Source: Citrobacter amalonaticus (lineage in GTDB: Bacteria > Pseudomonadota > Gammaproteobacteria > Enterobacterales > Enterobacteriaceae). From it: DNA of 64,000 bases. The position numbers and the translations under genes were made by a program. Each line of letters opens with the position of its first letter. Positions within the stretch are counted from its first letter, which is position 1. The DNA lies in the NCBI RefSeq assembly GCF_002918555.1, contig NZ_PQMB01000005.1, forward strand, positions 225,089 through 289,088, written 5' to 3'. This document shows positions 63,752 through 64,000 of the stretch, in pieces. Below the pieces are notes generated by a model. The model worked only from the letters and a program-made list of their open reading frames with translations. It did not search any database and was not told where the DNA came from.

Positions 63752-64000
63752 TTAAAACCTGGCGCTAACCCCCATGGTGTACAAAAAATCGCTGTTGGTG
63801 GCGCTGTTTTCAGTTTGAGACAGCGCAGCATAAGCCGCCATGTTCTGATTAAGCAGCATATCCGCCCCAACGGTCACATCCAGCCAGTTCCCCTCCTGGC
63901 TCGCCGCCACCATCCGACTAAGGCCTGACTGCGCTTTCCAGATGTTCTCGCCAAACTGCTGGTTATAGCCAATTTGCGCCCACGGTCGCAGGTCGCCAAA
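63752..64000 (-). CDS. yhjY: C-terminal end of autotransporter-barrel protein YhjY (5' part outside window)
   Basis: The last 82 codons are visible. The text RPWAQIGYNQQFGENIWKA, NWLDVTVGADMLLNQNM and LYTMGVSARF is the end of an autotransporter-type beta-barrel with the terminal Phe needed for BAM insertion. It matches the end of E. coli YhjY, which follows yhjX there as well. The remainder and any lipase-like part lie outside the window. Confidence 0.85.
   Translation of the reverse strand, partial: FGDLRPWAQIGYNQQFGENIWKAQSGLSRMVAASQEGNWLDVTVGADMLLNQNMAAYAALSQTENSATNSDFLYTMGVSARF

Overview
The window is chromosomal DNA from a member of the Enterobacteriaceae, most likely a Citrobacter. From about 7.9 kb to the right edge it follows the Escherichia coli/Salmonella order yhjA-treF-yhjB-yhjC-yhjD-yhjE-yhjG-yhjH-kdgK-yhjJ-dctA-yhjK-bcs-yhjV-dpp-proK-eptB-yhjX-yhjY. 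It also carries a methionine gamma-lyase almost identical, from memory, to the Citrobacter freundii enzyme. Species cannot be fixed from this window.

Region 1 (1-7.4 kb) is accessory. On the minus strand lie an EAL-domain protein, a small secreted protein, a LuxR-type DNA-binding protein, a small DUF2628-like membrane protein and a giant autotransporter adhesin that runs off the left edge. Divergent to them are a membrane-bound ToxR/CadC-type regulator and an overlapping FidL-like membrane protein. The layout recalls the Salmonella SPI-3 marT-fidL-misL adhesin module, with a c-di-GMP-type protein and a second regulator added. This is the best candidate here for an undescribed system.

Region 2 (7.8-26.3 kb) holds mostly housekeeping genes: a tri-haem cytochrome c peroxidase with a perfect FNR box, cytoplasmic trehalase, regulators, transporters, an AsmA-family protein, the motility phosphodiesterase gene pdeH with a perfect sigma-28 promoter, kdgK with a KdgR-like box, an M16-family pseudo-peptidase and dctA. 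Two insertions relative to E. coli K-12 stand out: a 528-residue membrane protein with a HEPN-like middle region, and a short-chain dehydrogenase divergent from yhjC.

Region 3 (26.7-42.9 kb) is pdeK and the complete two-arm cellulose locus (bcsR-Q-A-B-Z-C and bcsE-F-G). With the EAL protein at 5.2 kb, PdeH, PdeK, the BcsA PilZ domain and BcsE, the window is rich in c-di-GMP functions.

Region 4 (43-47.4 kb) begins with decayed remnants of an ldr-type toxin gene and a relE toxin gene. A methionine gamma-lyase gene follows, behind a textbook sigma-54 promoter with an IHF-consensus site and a perfect palindrome upstream. Next come an amino-acid permease gene and a convergent TyrR-like sigma-54 activator. 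Together they look like a self-contained sulfur amino-acid catabolic unit. The dppABCDF dipeptide transporter follows (47.6-53.4 kb), with a GcvB-type target in the dppA leader.

Region 5 (54.0-60.0 kb) is a degraded P4-like island at tRNA-Pro (proK). It contains primase/helicase debris, an integrase pseudogene, a Schlafen/AlbA-type ATP-binding protein, a membrane-anchored AT-rich gene and a small ORF. Two 166-bp tandem repeats that each carry the 3' end of the tRNA separate it from proK. Region 6 (60-64 kb) is proK, eptB, yhjX with its YpdB operator, and the C-terminal end of yhjY.
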